Shown here: positions 23,247-34,695 of the stretch, one piece after another
Layout of the letters: each line of letters starts with the position of its first letter
Numbering within the stretch: the stretch's first letter is position 1
Assembly: GCA_963920635.1 (NCBI GenBank)
Contig: OY987298.1
Coordinates: 57,019,949-57,083,948, forward strand
Reading direction: 5' to 3'
From: Pseudeuparius sepicola
Taxonomy: Eukaryota > Arthropoda > Insecta > Coleoptera > Anthribidae
Length of the DNA: 64,000 bases
Translations under genes and position numbers: made by a program
The notes under the pieces: model-generated
The model's input: the letters and a program-made list of their open reading frames with translations, nothing else
What the model was told of the DNA's origin: nothing
The model's database searches: none

Positions 23247-24060
23247 TATTTCCCTCATACTGCTTGCATCCAATAAGGTAGCTCCTTCCATAAAAATCCA
23301 ACCAATGATATGCCTCTGCTAGCGATAATTTGCACTAGTGCAATTACCGGTAATTTCACTTGTGCAAATTACCACTTCGTTGCTTAGCAACCGCGAATCT
23401 GTTGGATACAAACACGTACTTCTCGACGTACCTACTTCTTAAAGTTTGTGTGTTTCACACTGTTCTAAATTATGCAGCTTATAAATTATGTTGCGGTATT
23501 TTTAAGCATTATATCAATGAACTTTTACATTGCTAAATTCTTGTTATTTAGACCTCCGCCTCCGTTTAAATTTATGACACATTCAGAAAATAAACCAACG
23601 CCGACAGGGTGTAGGTATAATCGCATTTGCCTTGGATACGCAAGCGTCATGTTTGTTTACTCGAACGCTACAATCGAAGCTGTCAATAAACTCGTTCAAA
23701 ATGAGTCGTTTTGGTCGTTTTGGAAATGTAAACATAGAAAAAATTAATACAGAAATTATTAAATCGTATTCGTGAAATAATCTCGACAAAGATCACTCGT
23801 GCCGGAAATTTTTCTAGATAATTTTATTCTCAAGCCCTATTTTGCCCATTAGCAAAACCACTCGTACAAATTGGGCTTTTATTTTCACAGATAAAATCCC
23901 TCGAGCTTCGCTCTTCGCTCTCGGGATTTTATCAGAAAATAAAAGCTCAATTTATACTCGTGATCTTTCTAGGCAAAATAGCGCTTTCGAAAAAAATATC
24001 GATAAAATTTCCGGCACTAGTGATATTACATACGATTATTTCCCTCATACTGCTTGCATC
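23247..24060. repeat. Dispersed repeat, copy A, with inner foldback
   Basis: Collinear with 25199-25770: CACTTCGTTGCTTAGCAACC, ATGCAGCTTATAAATT, GACAGGGTGTAGGTATAATC, ACTCGTGCCGGA and CCACTCGTACAAATTGGGC occur in the same order. The segment 23755-24040 folds on itself (AAATTGGGCTTTTATTTTC / GAAAATAAAAGCTCAATTT). A further copy of its first 90 bp (CCCTCATACTGCTTGCATCC) follows at 24039-24130, so the unit is bounded by partial direct repeats. The open frames at 23472-23747 and 23842-24066 lie inside and look non-coding. Confidence 0.65.
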
Positions 24061-25198
24061 CAATAAAGTAGCTCCTTCCATAAAAATCCAACCAATCATA
24101 TGCCTCTGCTAGCGATAATTGCACTAGTGAAAATTATCGCGGTTATACGCGATTGAATATAAGAAATACGCCCCCTGTAGGCTCAATGCTAAACTAAGTA
24201 TTTGGGCCATGCCATTTTGTTGATCCGTATATTATGTTTTCTGTTTTGTTCAAAATCAGTCAAAAAAGCTTTATTTTCTAAAGTTGACTATTATAATAAT
24301 GTGGTAAATAACAACAGTTGTATTTAAATGTTTAAATATTCCAGCCACGTTTGTGCCAAAAAAGAGAGAAGAGTTAAAGAAGAGTTGTTAGAAAATGAAA
24401 TAAAGCAAGTAAAATGTGATTTTTATTATGATTACCACGCCCAAAAGGCCTCCCACAGTTATCAGAAGTGGAATTTGAACATGCTAAAGTGTTATGCAGT
24501 GTAATTACGAAGTTTTAGCCAATTTAACAAAGTTCTCTATTTCGAATTCTGCTTTTAGTTCATTTTTAGTAGTTGCCTGTTGCCTTTGCAATTACATGAA
24601 TCATAAACAATAATGTTTAAACTTTATAATAACCGGTAAGTACAGTTTCCCGTGGTGTGTCTGCCCCGATTTTTTTTAAATTTTGGCTACCCCTCTATTT
24701 TTGGGGTCCCTGAACACGAATCTGACCTTAGTTTTTGGTGCTCGTGCGTAGTTTACGAGAAAATGAATTTTCAAATTTCCTTTGACACCTCACTTTTCAT
24801 GGCGATATTTGGGGTTATAATCCGGATGAATTTTTACTATATGCAGCTCAAACTGATCACCACACTATTTTGCACCTTTTGCAACATCGAAACTTCGCGG
24901 AAACCCGCGGAAAATCCGAAATTTGGAAAGATTTGTGCCGTGTTTACGGCCGGCCCGGCTGCTGTTTTCACCCCACAATCTGGGCGCGCCGATTGTCGGG
25001 GGGAACTTTTACCTAATAACCAAATAACTTTATGAAGATGACCACAAAATTATATAGAACACGACAAGAACAATGAACAAGAACAAAGAACAACGCAGTG
25101 TAAACCCAAAGTGTGCCCAAAGCTAGAGGTGACAATGGCCCATATGGTTAGTTCGCATAGTGCCCGTCGGGGCGTTGGCATCTTAAATTCAGTCGCCT

Positions 25199-25770
25199 AT
25201 ACCACTAGTGCAATTACCACTTCGTTGCTTAGCAACCGCGAATCTGTTCGATACAAACAAGTACTTCTTAAAATTGGTGTTTTACACTGTTCTAAATTAT
25301 GCAGCTTATAAATTTTGTTGCGGTATTATTAAGCATTGTATCAATGAATTTATATAACTTTTACACTGCTAAATTGTTCGTAATAGACCTCGGTCTCCGT
25401 TTAAATTTATGACACACATTCAGAAAATAAACCAACTCTGACAGGGTGTAGGTATAATCGCATTTGCCCTGGATATCCAAGCGTCATGTTTTTATTAAAT
25501 TTTTTATTTATTTTTTATTTTATTTAGTTATTAAATCGTATTCGTGAAATAATCTCCACAAATAACACTCGTGCCGGACATTTTTCTAAATAATTTTATT
25601 CTCAAGTGGTATTTTTGCCCATTAGCAAAACCACTCGTACAAATTGGGCTTTTATTTTCGCTCTCGGGATTGTATGAGAAAATAAAAGACCAATTTATAC
25701 TCGTGATCTTTCTAGCCAAAATAGCGCTTTTGAAAAAATTATCGATAAAATTTCCATTATCGATAAAATT
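25199..25770. repeat. Dispersed repeat, copy B
   Basis: Shorter version of copy A with internal deletions; the palindromic 3' part (25531-25760) is kept. Between A and B, 24200-25190 has no recognisable gene; its GC-richer end near 24950-25010 carries only an ORF without motifs. Confidence 0.6.
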
Positions 25771-26147
25771 TCCAAAACCATATCATTTCATTGGTTCATA
25801 TTGGCAGGCGTTGAACTCTAACTTAAATTTCGTTCACTTAAAGCCGAAGTTACTTCTGCTCGACTAAATTAGTCTTTAAGAGTTACTAAATCGTTCAGAC
25901 GTGATTTTTTGTTATCTCTGAACTTCACATATACAATTATTTAGTGTAATTCTTTCAGTTTTGATTTTCACTGGTATATGCTCTGAAATGGAAGTATAAT
26001 TAAAAAATTGATGTAATCAGTTCATTTTTGAGCGAGCTAACAATCGCCGAGGGTCAAGGGAGGGCTGGGTTATTATAGATCATAGAAGGACTACGACGCT
26101 CGAATAATTAAAATTGATCATCCTTTCAGGTAAGTCGATCATTTTTT

Positions 26148-26193
26148 TAATTATTCGTCGCGTCTCCGCCGTTCTATGATCTTTGGTAGATGT
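26148..26193. repeat. Left terminal inverted repeat of the DIRS-like element
   Basis: Pairs with 30770-30817. Together with 26078-26115 it also forms a local hairpin around GATCATAGAA / TTCTATGATC. Confidence 0.8.
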
Positions 26194-26367
26194 TTAAAGA
26201 AATTTAAGGCGATTGTCGGAGCAGTGAGCCATAAGTAATATAATATAGTAATGCAACGTTACAGAAAATACTTGATATAGGTAAATATTCCATAGAAAAA
26301 ATACTTCATAATAAAGACTTATTAAGTTTTGAACAAAAAAGGAACAAAGTAGTTAATTAACACAAGG

Positions 26368-27330
26368 CTACGAGCGTTCTGTAGTTTTAGCAAAAGAAGT
26401 TTTACTGTTAATGACCGGTTTATTATAAAATATGTTAAATGTCTGAGAAGTTTTGTCCAGCCTGGTGTGTTTAAAATTAAATCTATATTTACGCCTGATC
26501 GGAACGCTGTAGATGTTGTATAACATGACGTCGCACGGAACGACTACTAGGTAAATATTGAGGGTGTCAATGCCGCTTTTTGACAATATTTCTTTTGCCC
26601 ATCTACTTGATGGTATGTGTATATAGAGGCTGGGTGATAAGGTCTCTGGTAAGTGTATATACTTACCACTCTAAATGTTTTTTGTAACTTCAATGTAGTA
26701 TTCTAATGTCGATGCTACGCATAATTTTGGATTCTCTTTAAAATACGGAAAAATAAGAACAGGTTGTTTTCTGTTAAGTCCGGATGTTTTTATAGGCAGT
26801 GAAATTCTTATGTCTATGTCTGTCATTAAAACTAATAATATTACGGAGCTGAATTTTTGACACGGTCTGCATTCTAGACGCCGACGTGAGCGCCAGTAAC
26901 ATTACTAATTTCTGAGATAGGTCTTTTAAGGATAGTGAATTTAATGGAAAATTATTCTCTAAATATTTTAAGACCGGAGCAGGATCCCAAATAGTTTAAT
27001 ATTTTGGGGCGGAAGAATTTTTGTTATACGCTTCTTTTAAAAATCGCTTCATAATTTGTTGGTTGTCCAAATCGATGTCAAAAAGTAGCGCCAAAGCTGC
27101 TTTTGAAGTGTTAATTGATGTATAAGAAAGACCCTGGTTTAGTGCTTCAAACAAAAAATTTAAAACGGCGTCCAAAGAAAAATAATATGGGTCGTAGTCT
27201 TTGATAGTACAATAGTTCCATCATTTTTTTATAAACCCTTGTATATTGTTTTAATGTCTTTTCTGTGACTGATGCAAGAACTCTTGGAATAGCTGATTCT
27301 GGAACGTTCCTTCATCTCATTGCCTCCAGA
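26368..27330 (-). pseudogene. Tyrosine recombinase of the DIRS-like element
   Basis: Translated on the minus strand across frames. The N-terminal SAM-like segment (IPRVLASVTEKTLKQYTRVY) lies near 27230-27300. The first catalytic arginine lies in LLALTSASRMQTVSKI near 26880. The C-terminal part, open at 26368-26586, shows SRWAKEILSKSGID, an HTR-like box (HTRLDKTSQTF) and the nucleophile region NIFYNKPV. The spacing fits DIRS/PAT recombinases. Stops are present (for example after SSAPKY near 26995 and near 26780), so it is inactive. Confidence 0.8.
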
Positions 27331-27583
27331 CAGCTTCCCTGCCGCCAGGGAAAGGGTCTCTGACAGAGGGTGAAGTTCCCTACAAGGTCAATATACTAAG
27401 TTTTATCTGCACCTAATATAATCGGATCTTGTGTTAAAAGCTCCAAAATTACGGGGTACCAGGGTTGGGATAGCCAATTTGGTACAATTAGAATCCGGTA
27501 GCTGGATCTTGTTTTATTTTTTGTAACACCCTACCTATTAATGAAAAAGGGGGGGAAAGCGTAAAAATAATAATTATTCCAAT

Positions 27584-28400
27584 TTACTGTAAATGCATCA
27601 ACTGAAACACAATCTGGATCAGGACGTGTAAACTTTGCATTTTTTTATTAGTATGTGACGTGAAAAGATCGATATTAGGTTTTCCAAACATGTTACTAAT
27701 ACGCCGAAAATATTTCTGGTTGAGTTCAAATTCTGTATTAAGAAATTTTGACCTTGACAAAAAATCGGCTCTGATATTCTCCGAAGTGTTTATATAGGAA
27801 GTGCATGAAGACATAAATATTTCTTAATTCGCACCAGCGCCAAATAGCCGAGGCAATTTTGTTTAAACTTTTGTAATTGATATTTCCCATTTTGTTAATA
27901 CAGGCCACTGCTGTTATATTGTCTATACGTGGCAGAATATTACAGTCAGTTTTTGTTTAGCTAAAGATTTTAGAATATTAAATGCTGCCATAAGTTCTAA
28001 GCTATTTATATGTCTAGCTCTATCTTCAAAACTCCAAAACCCTCGTGTTTCCAAGCTCTTCGTCTGTGCATCCCATCCCGTCTCAGAAGAGTCTGAATAA
28101 ATTTCAAGTGTAAATTGAGATTTTTCGAATTTTTACCGGAACACGATAGGTTTTGTAACCACCAATTAAATTTATTTTTTAAAGAGATTTGCATAACTTG
28201 TCTGTTAAAATTTATTTCATTTAACTTTAAATATTTTTGCTTTACTATTTCAAAGGGTTTTGTGTGTAATCAACCAAACTTAAATGCCGGAGCAATTGAT
28301 ACAAGTTTTCCAATGAGAGGTGAAATTTCCTGATTCGACAAATTGTTGTATTTTGAAATTTTTTCAATAGTTTTTTAAGTGGTTTAATTTTTCTGTGTAG
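27584..28400 (-). pseudogene. RNase H region of the DIRS-like element
   Basis: Minus-strand translations in changing frames give HINSLELMAAFNILKSLAK (about 28010), an IDNITAV-like segment with NKMGNINYKSLNKIASAIW, and NIRADFLSRSKFLN followed by NMFGKPNIDLFTS (27650-27790). ADFLSR and P-IDLF are the hallmarks at the end of DIRS RNase H domains. Frameshifts and stops interrupt it. Confidence 0.75.
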
Positions 28401-28876
28401 GGAAACAAACACTCTCTTTATAATTTATTAGGAAACCTATAAGGACTGTAATAATTGCTCAGTAATCCGACAAGAATAGAGACATTCTTGGTAAGTTTTG
28501 CCAATAAGCAAAATATCATCCAAGTAAATAACTAGTTTTACTCAGAAGTTTCTTAAATATTTTACAATTGGTTTTAGTAACTTGCAAAAATGAAAGAACA
28601 AATGGTAAACAGTTAAATTCATATAGGTTGTTTTGAAATTTGAATCTAAGATATTTTCTATATTTGCGGTGGATAGGTAACAAGAAATAAGCGTTCTTTA
28701 AGTCTAATTTGGCTAAAAAGGAATTTTGTGATATGAGTCGAATGGCTGTCCGGTAATCCTCTAGTTTAAAGCGACTTACAGGAATAACATTATTTAAAAT
28801 TTTTTTATTTAAAATAAGTCTGTAATTACCGTCAAGCTTACGAATAAGAAAAAATGCCGATAAAAATTAATTTTTA
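28401..28876 (-). pseudogene. Reverse transcriptase of the DIRS-like element
   Basis: Minus-strand motifs in order: FFLIRKLDGNYRLILNKK, LAKLDLKNAYFLLPIH, LPFVLS and LDDILLI. These are RT blocks of the DIRS type, with the catalytic D in LDLKNAY and DD in LDDILLI. At least one frame change and small deletions separate them. Confidence 0.82.
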
Positions 28877-29377
28877 TCATAGTGACATTTTGAGATCGCA
28901 CCTTTTTCTAGTAATATTGGAATTTCTTTTTGATACAACATAGGTAACTTTTGAGGGCGATATTCTGGGAACAGCTTGGATTTTTAATGCGCAACTTTGC
29001 TGTGGCTTTTTTATAAACGGTATTTTAATACCTTCTATCCATTGCATAACACCTAGAGTGCCCGGCAGACGTTTCCACCTATTCTTAAAATATTTTAGCC
29101 TGCCAGCGCTCGGCCCCTGTACCTCTATTTGTGATACCTCGAGCTCTGATGCTTGTAGAATTGATGGTGCCGACTTTGGCCCCTCTTTGCTTCCCTGGTC
29201 TTCTTCCTGGATGACTAGTCTCGTGGCGCAGGAGATTTCTTCCTCCCTTTCCACCTTTTTTTTTAATAGGACGCTTGGAGATTTCAATTTCTCTAAAAAC
29301 TCAGATCCAAAAAGAAAGTTATCTATAGGACTCTGTTGGGCTGCCCCCTTGCTTTCATCGTTGAGAAAAGGTTGAAT

Positions 29378-29633
29378 TAGTTGTATACGGATCGTCGGAT
29401 TAGGACAAAATAAATCAACCCAAAGTTTACACTATGTCAACGTTTCGACTATATTTTTTAGTCTTCTTCAGGACTTGTGCGATCTCTGGTATGACTGACA
29501 AATACATATTACACATCAGTAAACATCAGTAAACATACATGTCATAGGTTCAATGGAGACAACATATAAGGTAAAACAACAAATCATAAAATACCAGGTA
29601 TTAAATGTCTTCTGGTCAACTAATAAGAGTGCA
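29378..29633 (-). mobile_element. 256-bp insertion with 12-bp target duplication and a hammerhead-like motif
   Basis: AAAAGGTTGAAT occurs at 29366-29377 and 29634-29645, exactly flanking this segment, and the host gag reading continues on both sides. No protein is encoded. On the minus strand it contains a hammerhead-like motif at 29436-29476. The 12-bp duplication and the lack of inverted ends favour target-primed retrotransposition by a Penelope-like or LINE machinery. It resembles the non-autonomous retrozyme idea, or a 5'-truncated Penelope-like tail. Confidence 0.7.
29436..29476 (-). ncRNA. Hammerhead-ribozyme-like motif 4
   Basis: On the minus strand: stem I GTC, CTGAAGA (29465-29471), stem II GACTA / TAGTC with an A-rich loop, GAAAC (29442-29446), then GTT and stem I GAC. 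CTGAAGA fits the core CUGANGA, whose seventh base is free. Stem III would be the self-complementary ACGT, again dimer-type. Predicted cut lies between 29439 and 29438. One extra A precedes stem II, matching the extra base in motifs 1 and 2. Confidence 0.6.
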
Positions 29634-30109
29634 AAAAGGTTGAATCTCAAATTTTCGTTTAAGAGACAAGGCATGATGAGTACTGGCAATTTCTGATCAT
29701 CCAATGTCACCGGTGTATTGGAACCTACGAGTTTTAAATTTAAAATTTGACCAATTGCCGTTATGTCGGCGCCAAGCTGTTCTTGTAGGTTGCACAGAAA
29801 ATTATCGTTTTTCTGAATCTGAGTTAAGAATAAAACCTAAGAACTCGATTTGTCAATATCATCTTTACTTCTTCGTTAACCTTTGGTGAAGTGAAGGTAT
29901 TAGGTATTTTACTCACTAAGTCCTTGCGACTATCAGCGGGAAAACCCTCACGCAGGTACATTGTCCAATATTACGCACGGAGGAACCACTTCATGTTGTT
30001 CGTCTCTCGAATCCTCGGACGAGGAAAAACTTGAATCTAATGATTTTATAGTTACCGAAAGTGCACGATGGAATCTGAATGCAGTGACAGACAAATGTCT
30101 GTAGGCTAT

Positions 30110-30440
30110 TGTAGTCAAGACGCACTACACCCCTGCTAGACAAATTTATTATTGGTACTTAAGTGCAAGCAAACGCTTGCGGGCTTGGTAGTCAAAACGT
30201 ACCACACCCCTACTAGACAAATTCATTATTGGTACTTAAGTGCAAGCAAACGCTTGCGGGCTCTGTAGTCAAAACGTACTACAACCCTGCTAGACAAATC
30301 CATTATTGGTACTTAAGTGCAAGCAAACGCTTGCGGGCTCGGTAGTCAAAACGTACTACACCCCTGCAGACAATTTCATTATTGGTACTTAAGTGCAAGC
30401 AAACGCTTGCGGGCTCGGTAGTCAAAACGCACTACACCCT
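30110..30440. repeat. Tandem array, 77-bp unit, four copies plus a partial one
   Basis: Units start at 30110, 30187, 30264, 30341 and 30417 with GTAGTCAA-ACG-ACTACA. Each holds TTATTGGTACTTAAGTGC and the palindrome GCAAGCAAACGCTTGC. The array sits between the gag region and the right terminal repeat of the DIRS-like element, in the leader position, so it may serve as promoter or packaging sequence; that is inference. Confidence 0.88.
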
Positions 30441-30769
30441 GTACCCATAGGAAGGACATCTAAAAATCTACAACAAAAAATGTAACTGACCTTCTGTTTG
30501 CTATTCGCTGCTTTCAGGACAATGAACTTTTTCTAATCTCGAAAATTTCTTCTTAAGATTCACTAATTCTTCATAATCCTTTCTTTTGATGTCGCGAGGC
30601 ATTTTTACTCCGAAAATTTAACAATAAATAATACGATAGATCGATGCGATGGTCCGCTTGCGAGCGCACATAAAAATGAACTGATTACATCGGTTTTATC
30701 GGGGGCCGGCTGGCGTCGTTTTTTCTTTAAACCGCGTGAGTGACTCACATAAAAGTGTTACTTACCAAA

Positions 30770-30825
30770 GATCTACCAAAGATCATAGAAGGACGGAGAC
30801 GCGACGAATAATTTTTATTATATGC
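30770..30825. repeat. Right terminal inverted repeat of the DIRS-like element
   Basis: ATCTACCAAAGATCATAGAA followed by GGACGGAGACGCGACG matches the inverse of 26148-26193. ATCTACCAAAG is duplicated at its outer edge. Confidence 0.8.
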
Positions 30826-30996
30826 TATATGATACCTATTTGGTATTTTAATTCGTAAGTGCTTGAATATTTAGTTACATTTCAGTAATATTTTTTGTTT
30901 TATACACCTTATCTGACATACCCTAATTTAAAATATATCACCTTTGATGATAAATATGTTCCAAGTTTATTTTGTTTTTATGTTTTCGTTTTCAAG

Positions 30997-31116
30997 GAAA
31001 TATGATAAAATATATCGTTCATTATTCGTCCAGAATGGAAATCCTTATTTCCAGATTCGCAATGAAATATATTTTAAGTGACTCAGTTAAGAGCAATCTA
31101 ATACCTGAACCTGAAG
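30997..31116 (+). CDS. Possible internal host exon (120 nt, phase 1/1)
   Basis: A strong acceptor (T-rich tract ending TTTTCAAG) precedes an open stretch that ends at a good donor (CCTGAAG|GTAAGC). Length 120 nt is divisible by three. The open frame (NMIKYIVHYSSRM, ILSDSVKSNLIPEPEG) is not a motif I know. It has the same entry and exit phase as the candidate at 60444-60536 on the same strand. The frame continues past the donor to 31211, so it is not proof of an exon. Confidence 0.25.
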
Positions 31117-31289
31117 GTAAGCGAACATACTTTGCTGTCGTGCTTCAAGAGGGAAATTTAAAAAATAAAAAAATTCAAGCTATCTTGCAGGGAGTCATTA
31201 GTGCTAACTAAAAATTATTCCTCTGCATCTGAGACAAGCATTTTTGGATACATAATTATTACAATAAGAATATACCAAATAATTTATAT

Positions 31290-31860
31290 ATGTATATGTT
31301 ACAGACCATATATGAAACCAGAGCGTATATGTATATGGTCTAGGTCGTATCTATACGACCTAAATGGCATAGAGCGTATGTAAATGAGATGGTATTTCAT
31401 ATACCGACTAGACCGTTAACATACGGACTATTGACATTCAGACTGTATGTGCAATCCCAGTGAATTACCCTTCTTTTATTAAAGGTCCATTAAAGAAGGA
31501 TATGCCTTCTTTTTAGTAAGTATTTTGCAAAAAAAATCTAGGGTACCTACCTAAATAATTACCGTTTTTCTTCAAAGTATTACGTACCAGAAAGAAGTAA
31601 TATCCTTCTTTGATGGGCCTTTATAAAACAGGAAGGGTAATTCAGAAATGGCGGACGGTCGCAAAACCCCGAAAAAGATTGCACATATATATTCTGTGTT
31701 TGTTTAAATCTCTGCGATATATGGTCCAGTTGCAGATAGACGATATATAAATGGACTAGTCCTTTTGCAAACCGACTAGACCGTTTGTTGAAGGACAAGC
31801 TAATATCTTCAGTCCGTTTACATGTGGACTAGCCCTTTTGTATACTGCTTGTTTTACATA
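31290..31860. mobile_element. Foldback element centred on 31458-31646
   Basis: Core arms GAATTACCCTTCTTTTATTA at 31459 and its inverse ending GGAAGGGTAATTC at 31645; AAGAAGGATAT / ATCCTTCTT blocks pair inside. Weaker pairing extends outward (TGTGCAATC / GATTGCAC). CCGACTAGACCGTT occurs at 31403 and again, same orientation, near 31772. Confidence 0.65.
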
Positions 31861-32215
31861 TTTATATGATCTGTAATATATTATAATATACCAATAATAC
31901 CAAATAATGTATTTTATGTATGATGAGAAAAGAAAAAATTTAATTTAAATGAAGAATTTTATTCGATTCCCGTTTGAGACCAAACGAATTAAGTTCAGAG
32001 AAAAATTCAAGAGACCTTTTCTGTCATGCATAAATCATGGAATAAGACTTTTAAAAAAGAAATTTTTGAAATCAAATAATATGTACCTGAATGAATCCAC
32101 GCCACTGGCGAGAGCACGAGCATCACTCCTTGTCCACCCTATATATTATATAGGTATACATACAACTCCATTTTTAGATTTTAGAACCATTGATAAAAAG
32201 AATTACTGTCAATAA

Positions 32216-34040
32216 TTATTTTCGTATCATACTTATACCTAAGCTTGATGATATTTTTAAGCAAGATCGAAAAACCCTTTATATTTTGTAATTATGAATG
32301 ATTTGGCAGAAAGAGCAATTTTCAAAATATGCACTTACTTAGAACAATTATTATTATTGTCAGACACACCTTGTCTAGTTTCAAATTACGTTTAGTGATA
32401 GATAATAGGGTACTTGACGAAATTTTACAAACTTGATAAAACCATTCCTGGACACTTGCCTAAAACCCTACGATTATTTAAAAAATATATATCTACGTAA
32501 TTAGCAAGTTATTAGACTTTCTTTGAAATTTGACGGGAAAGCACTTATGACGTCACAGGTGTTTTATAACGGCAATTTGACAACATTTTGATTTTTGATA
32601 CCACTGAAGTGTTCTGACACATAACCTTATTCGGCAGTGAAAGTTGCAAGGAGAGTTGAAATTTCAAAATTCTAACCTCAAACTCCCAGACTTATGATGC
32701 CCCATGAAACCACTTTTCCTTCCTCCATCGACGATTTTAGTCAAGAAGGGTTTTTTTCGTAAATACTTAATCGTTTTTCTGTAAATTTGTTTGGGTAGGT
32801 TGGGCCTAAAGTTCGGAATTCGAGCTCAGTAGGTACTTCTAAGCACTATGGCGTAATCATAAACGCTCCTTCAAGATGGTCTCTAGGCCGAGGTTCTCTC
32901 TTTATTATTAACTCATATTACTGTATTCTTACTACAACGTAGGTACAAACCTTTGCAGTTTTATCCCATGGATTTTGTCAGACGCTAACAGCATCCAATT
33001 TCGGCAAATTACGGATTGTCCTTTGAGGGTCCGTGTCCATGATACCTTACCTTACACATCTAACAAAACGATAACTAGGTCCGCAAACAATATATAATAA
33101 TAAATATCAATAACAAACCATAATAAATGGCACAGATATTATCTACTAATATTTTGATTTAGCGAGATACGGAATGACAGTTGGCATCACGGGATGTCAT
33201 CTGCCAATCAGAAAACCATACGTGTTAGATGACATGTGGATATGGTTAGATGCCTAGGTGGGCGGGTAACGTTGCCAGATACGCGAATATTTTCCCCATT
33301 ATTGGTACCTGAATATTTATAGTATGTTCCGTATACAAATATTTTAACTAAAGTGTTACGTGGCAGAGATGAAGGATATAGTTTCCAGCGTGTGCAGCAT
33401 AAACAGACACCATTTTGATATAGAGAATATACGGAACATATTCGTAATAAAAAGTCTTTATGTGACAAAATTTGTGTGTGCAATTGCGTTAGTTAAAGCT
33501 CAAAGATTTCAATACATTAAGTAACAGATATTCATAGGCAAGCTGAAGATACTTGAATAGAAAACTGCAATTTGCCCTTGTTCCACGAATGATTGCAAAT
33601 GGGCAACGGCAACGTTACAGTTCCGTTTCTCCTGAGAGGCACAGAGTTGCGATGAAACTGTAGATTTCAGTCTGAAGAAAATTGTGCAACTTTGTCTTTA
33701 ATTATCATAAAAAATAAGGGTTAAAAGCCGTTGTTTCATTTATTACGTGTTATGTTGGTGCATCTACTGTAAACAGAGTACAATAATAGAGCAATTAAAA
33801 ATATTGTCAAGTACCCTATAATGGACCTTGTATCAAGGTCTGCTTCCTACGTCCTCTGAAAATTTAAAAGCTAACAAGTTCTGATAAATCTATAAAGTGC
33901 TCCTCGACACCGACACTTTTCATTAGACGGTTTCGGCTACTATTTACTCAAATAATAAGATTAAAGATTTTTTCGGGATACCGTTGCTTAATCTGGGTAA
34001 GTTTCGATTTATTATTAAAAGCTTTTATTTAACTTGCAAT
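32216..34040. other. No gene seen
   Basis: AT-rich sequence with weak inverted motifs (for example GGAACATA / TATGTTCC near 33325-33440). A GTAT microsatellite (ATGTATGTATGT) begins at about 34040 and leads into the tandem array. Confidence 0.4.
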
Positions 34041-34095
34041 GTATGTATGTATGTATGTATGTATGTAATTTGTTCGGGTGGAATCTTGCAACTCA

Positions 34096-34600
34096 ATTTT
34101 GAAGCAGATATCTTCAACCGATCGAGCTGAAATTTTGTACACACGTTTAATTTGGATGACAATGCATGATTATATGTGTGACGTCATTCTAAATCCAACA
34201 TGGCGGATCACCCAAGATGGCGGACTAGTTAAATTTCAACCGATCGAGCTGAAATTTTGTACACACGTTTAATTTGGATGACAATGCATGATTATATGTG
34301 TGACGTCATTCTAAATCCAACATGGCGGAACACTCAAGATGGCGGACTAGTTAAATTTCAACCGATCGAGCTGAAATTTTGTACACACGTTTAATTTGGA
34401 TGACAATGCATGATTATATGTGTGACGTCATTCTAAATCCAACATGGCGGAACACTCAAGATGGCGGACTAGTTAAATTTCAACCGATCGAGCTGAAATT
34501 TTGTACACACGTTTAATTTGGATGACAATGCATGATTATATGTGTGACGTCATTCTAAATCCAACATGGCGGAACACCCAAGATGGTCATTAGAAGGTCT
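34096..34600. repeat. Tandem array, about 122-bp unit, four copies
   Basis: ACCGATCGAGCTGAAATTTT begins at 34117, 34238, 34361 and 34483. Each unit also has GACGTCATTCTAAATCCAAC and AAGATGGCGGACTAG. Copies differ by one or two bases, so expansion is recent. Related sequence is at 58200-58740 (inverted) and 63860-64000. Confidence 0.9.
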
Positions 34601-34695
34601 CCTCATTGAAGAGCTAGACTGTTCTAAACTAACCGGCAAACGACCTTGCAACAATGATGCGTTAACTGAGATGAATAGACTCAGACACCTGGCCA

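Larger units (their letters stand above)
28877..30090 (-). pseudogene. gag-like region of the DIRS-like element, split by an insertion
   Basis: 28877-29287 is open and contains GRLKYFKNRWKRLPGTLGV and QWIEGIKIPFIKKPQQ, the conserved block just ahead of RT in DIRS-group elements. Upstream, 29634-29890 reads LGADITAIGQILNLKLVGSN and TLDDQKLPVLIMPCLL. Between them 29378-29633 is foreign DNA flanked by a 12-bp duplication; removing it would place the two gag parts side by side. Function: probable capsid component. Frame breaks remain elsewhere. Confidence 0.65.
26074..30825 (-). mobile_element. DIRS-like tyrosine-recombinase retrotransposon, degenerate
   Basis: On the minus strand the order is gag, RT, RNase H, tyrosine recombinase, with inverted terminal repeats and no LTR or integrase, the layout of DIRS-group elements. 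Left terminal repeat 26148-26193 (ATTATTCGTCGCGTCTCCGC) and right terminal repeat 30770-30825 (GCGGAGACGCG-type, inverted) match over about 45 bp. The left end carries an extra copy of the right-end sequence at 26078-26115, making a hairpin. All coding parts contain stops or frameshifts. Such elements replicate through circular DNA and integrate by recombinase, leaving no target duplication. Confidence 0.85.

Noticed and set aside
24652..25035. 127-codon plus-strand frame
   Set aside because: Spans sequence of uneven composition with no motif, and overlaps the border of a dispersed repeat; no evidence of coding.
30110..30440. Regular spacing of 77-bp units resembling a CRISPR array
   Set aside because: The whole unit is repeated with no unique spacers, and the genome is eukaryotic.
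33543..33570. CTGAAGATACTTGAATAGAAAAC as a hammerhead
   Set aside because: The second box is GAAAA rather than GAAAC with no palindromic stem III; stem II does not pair.
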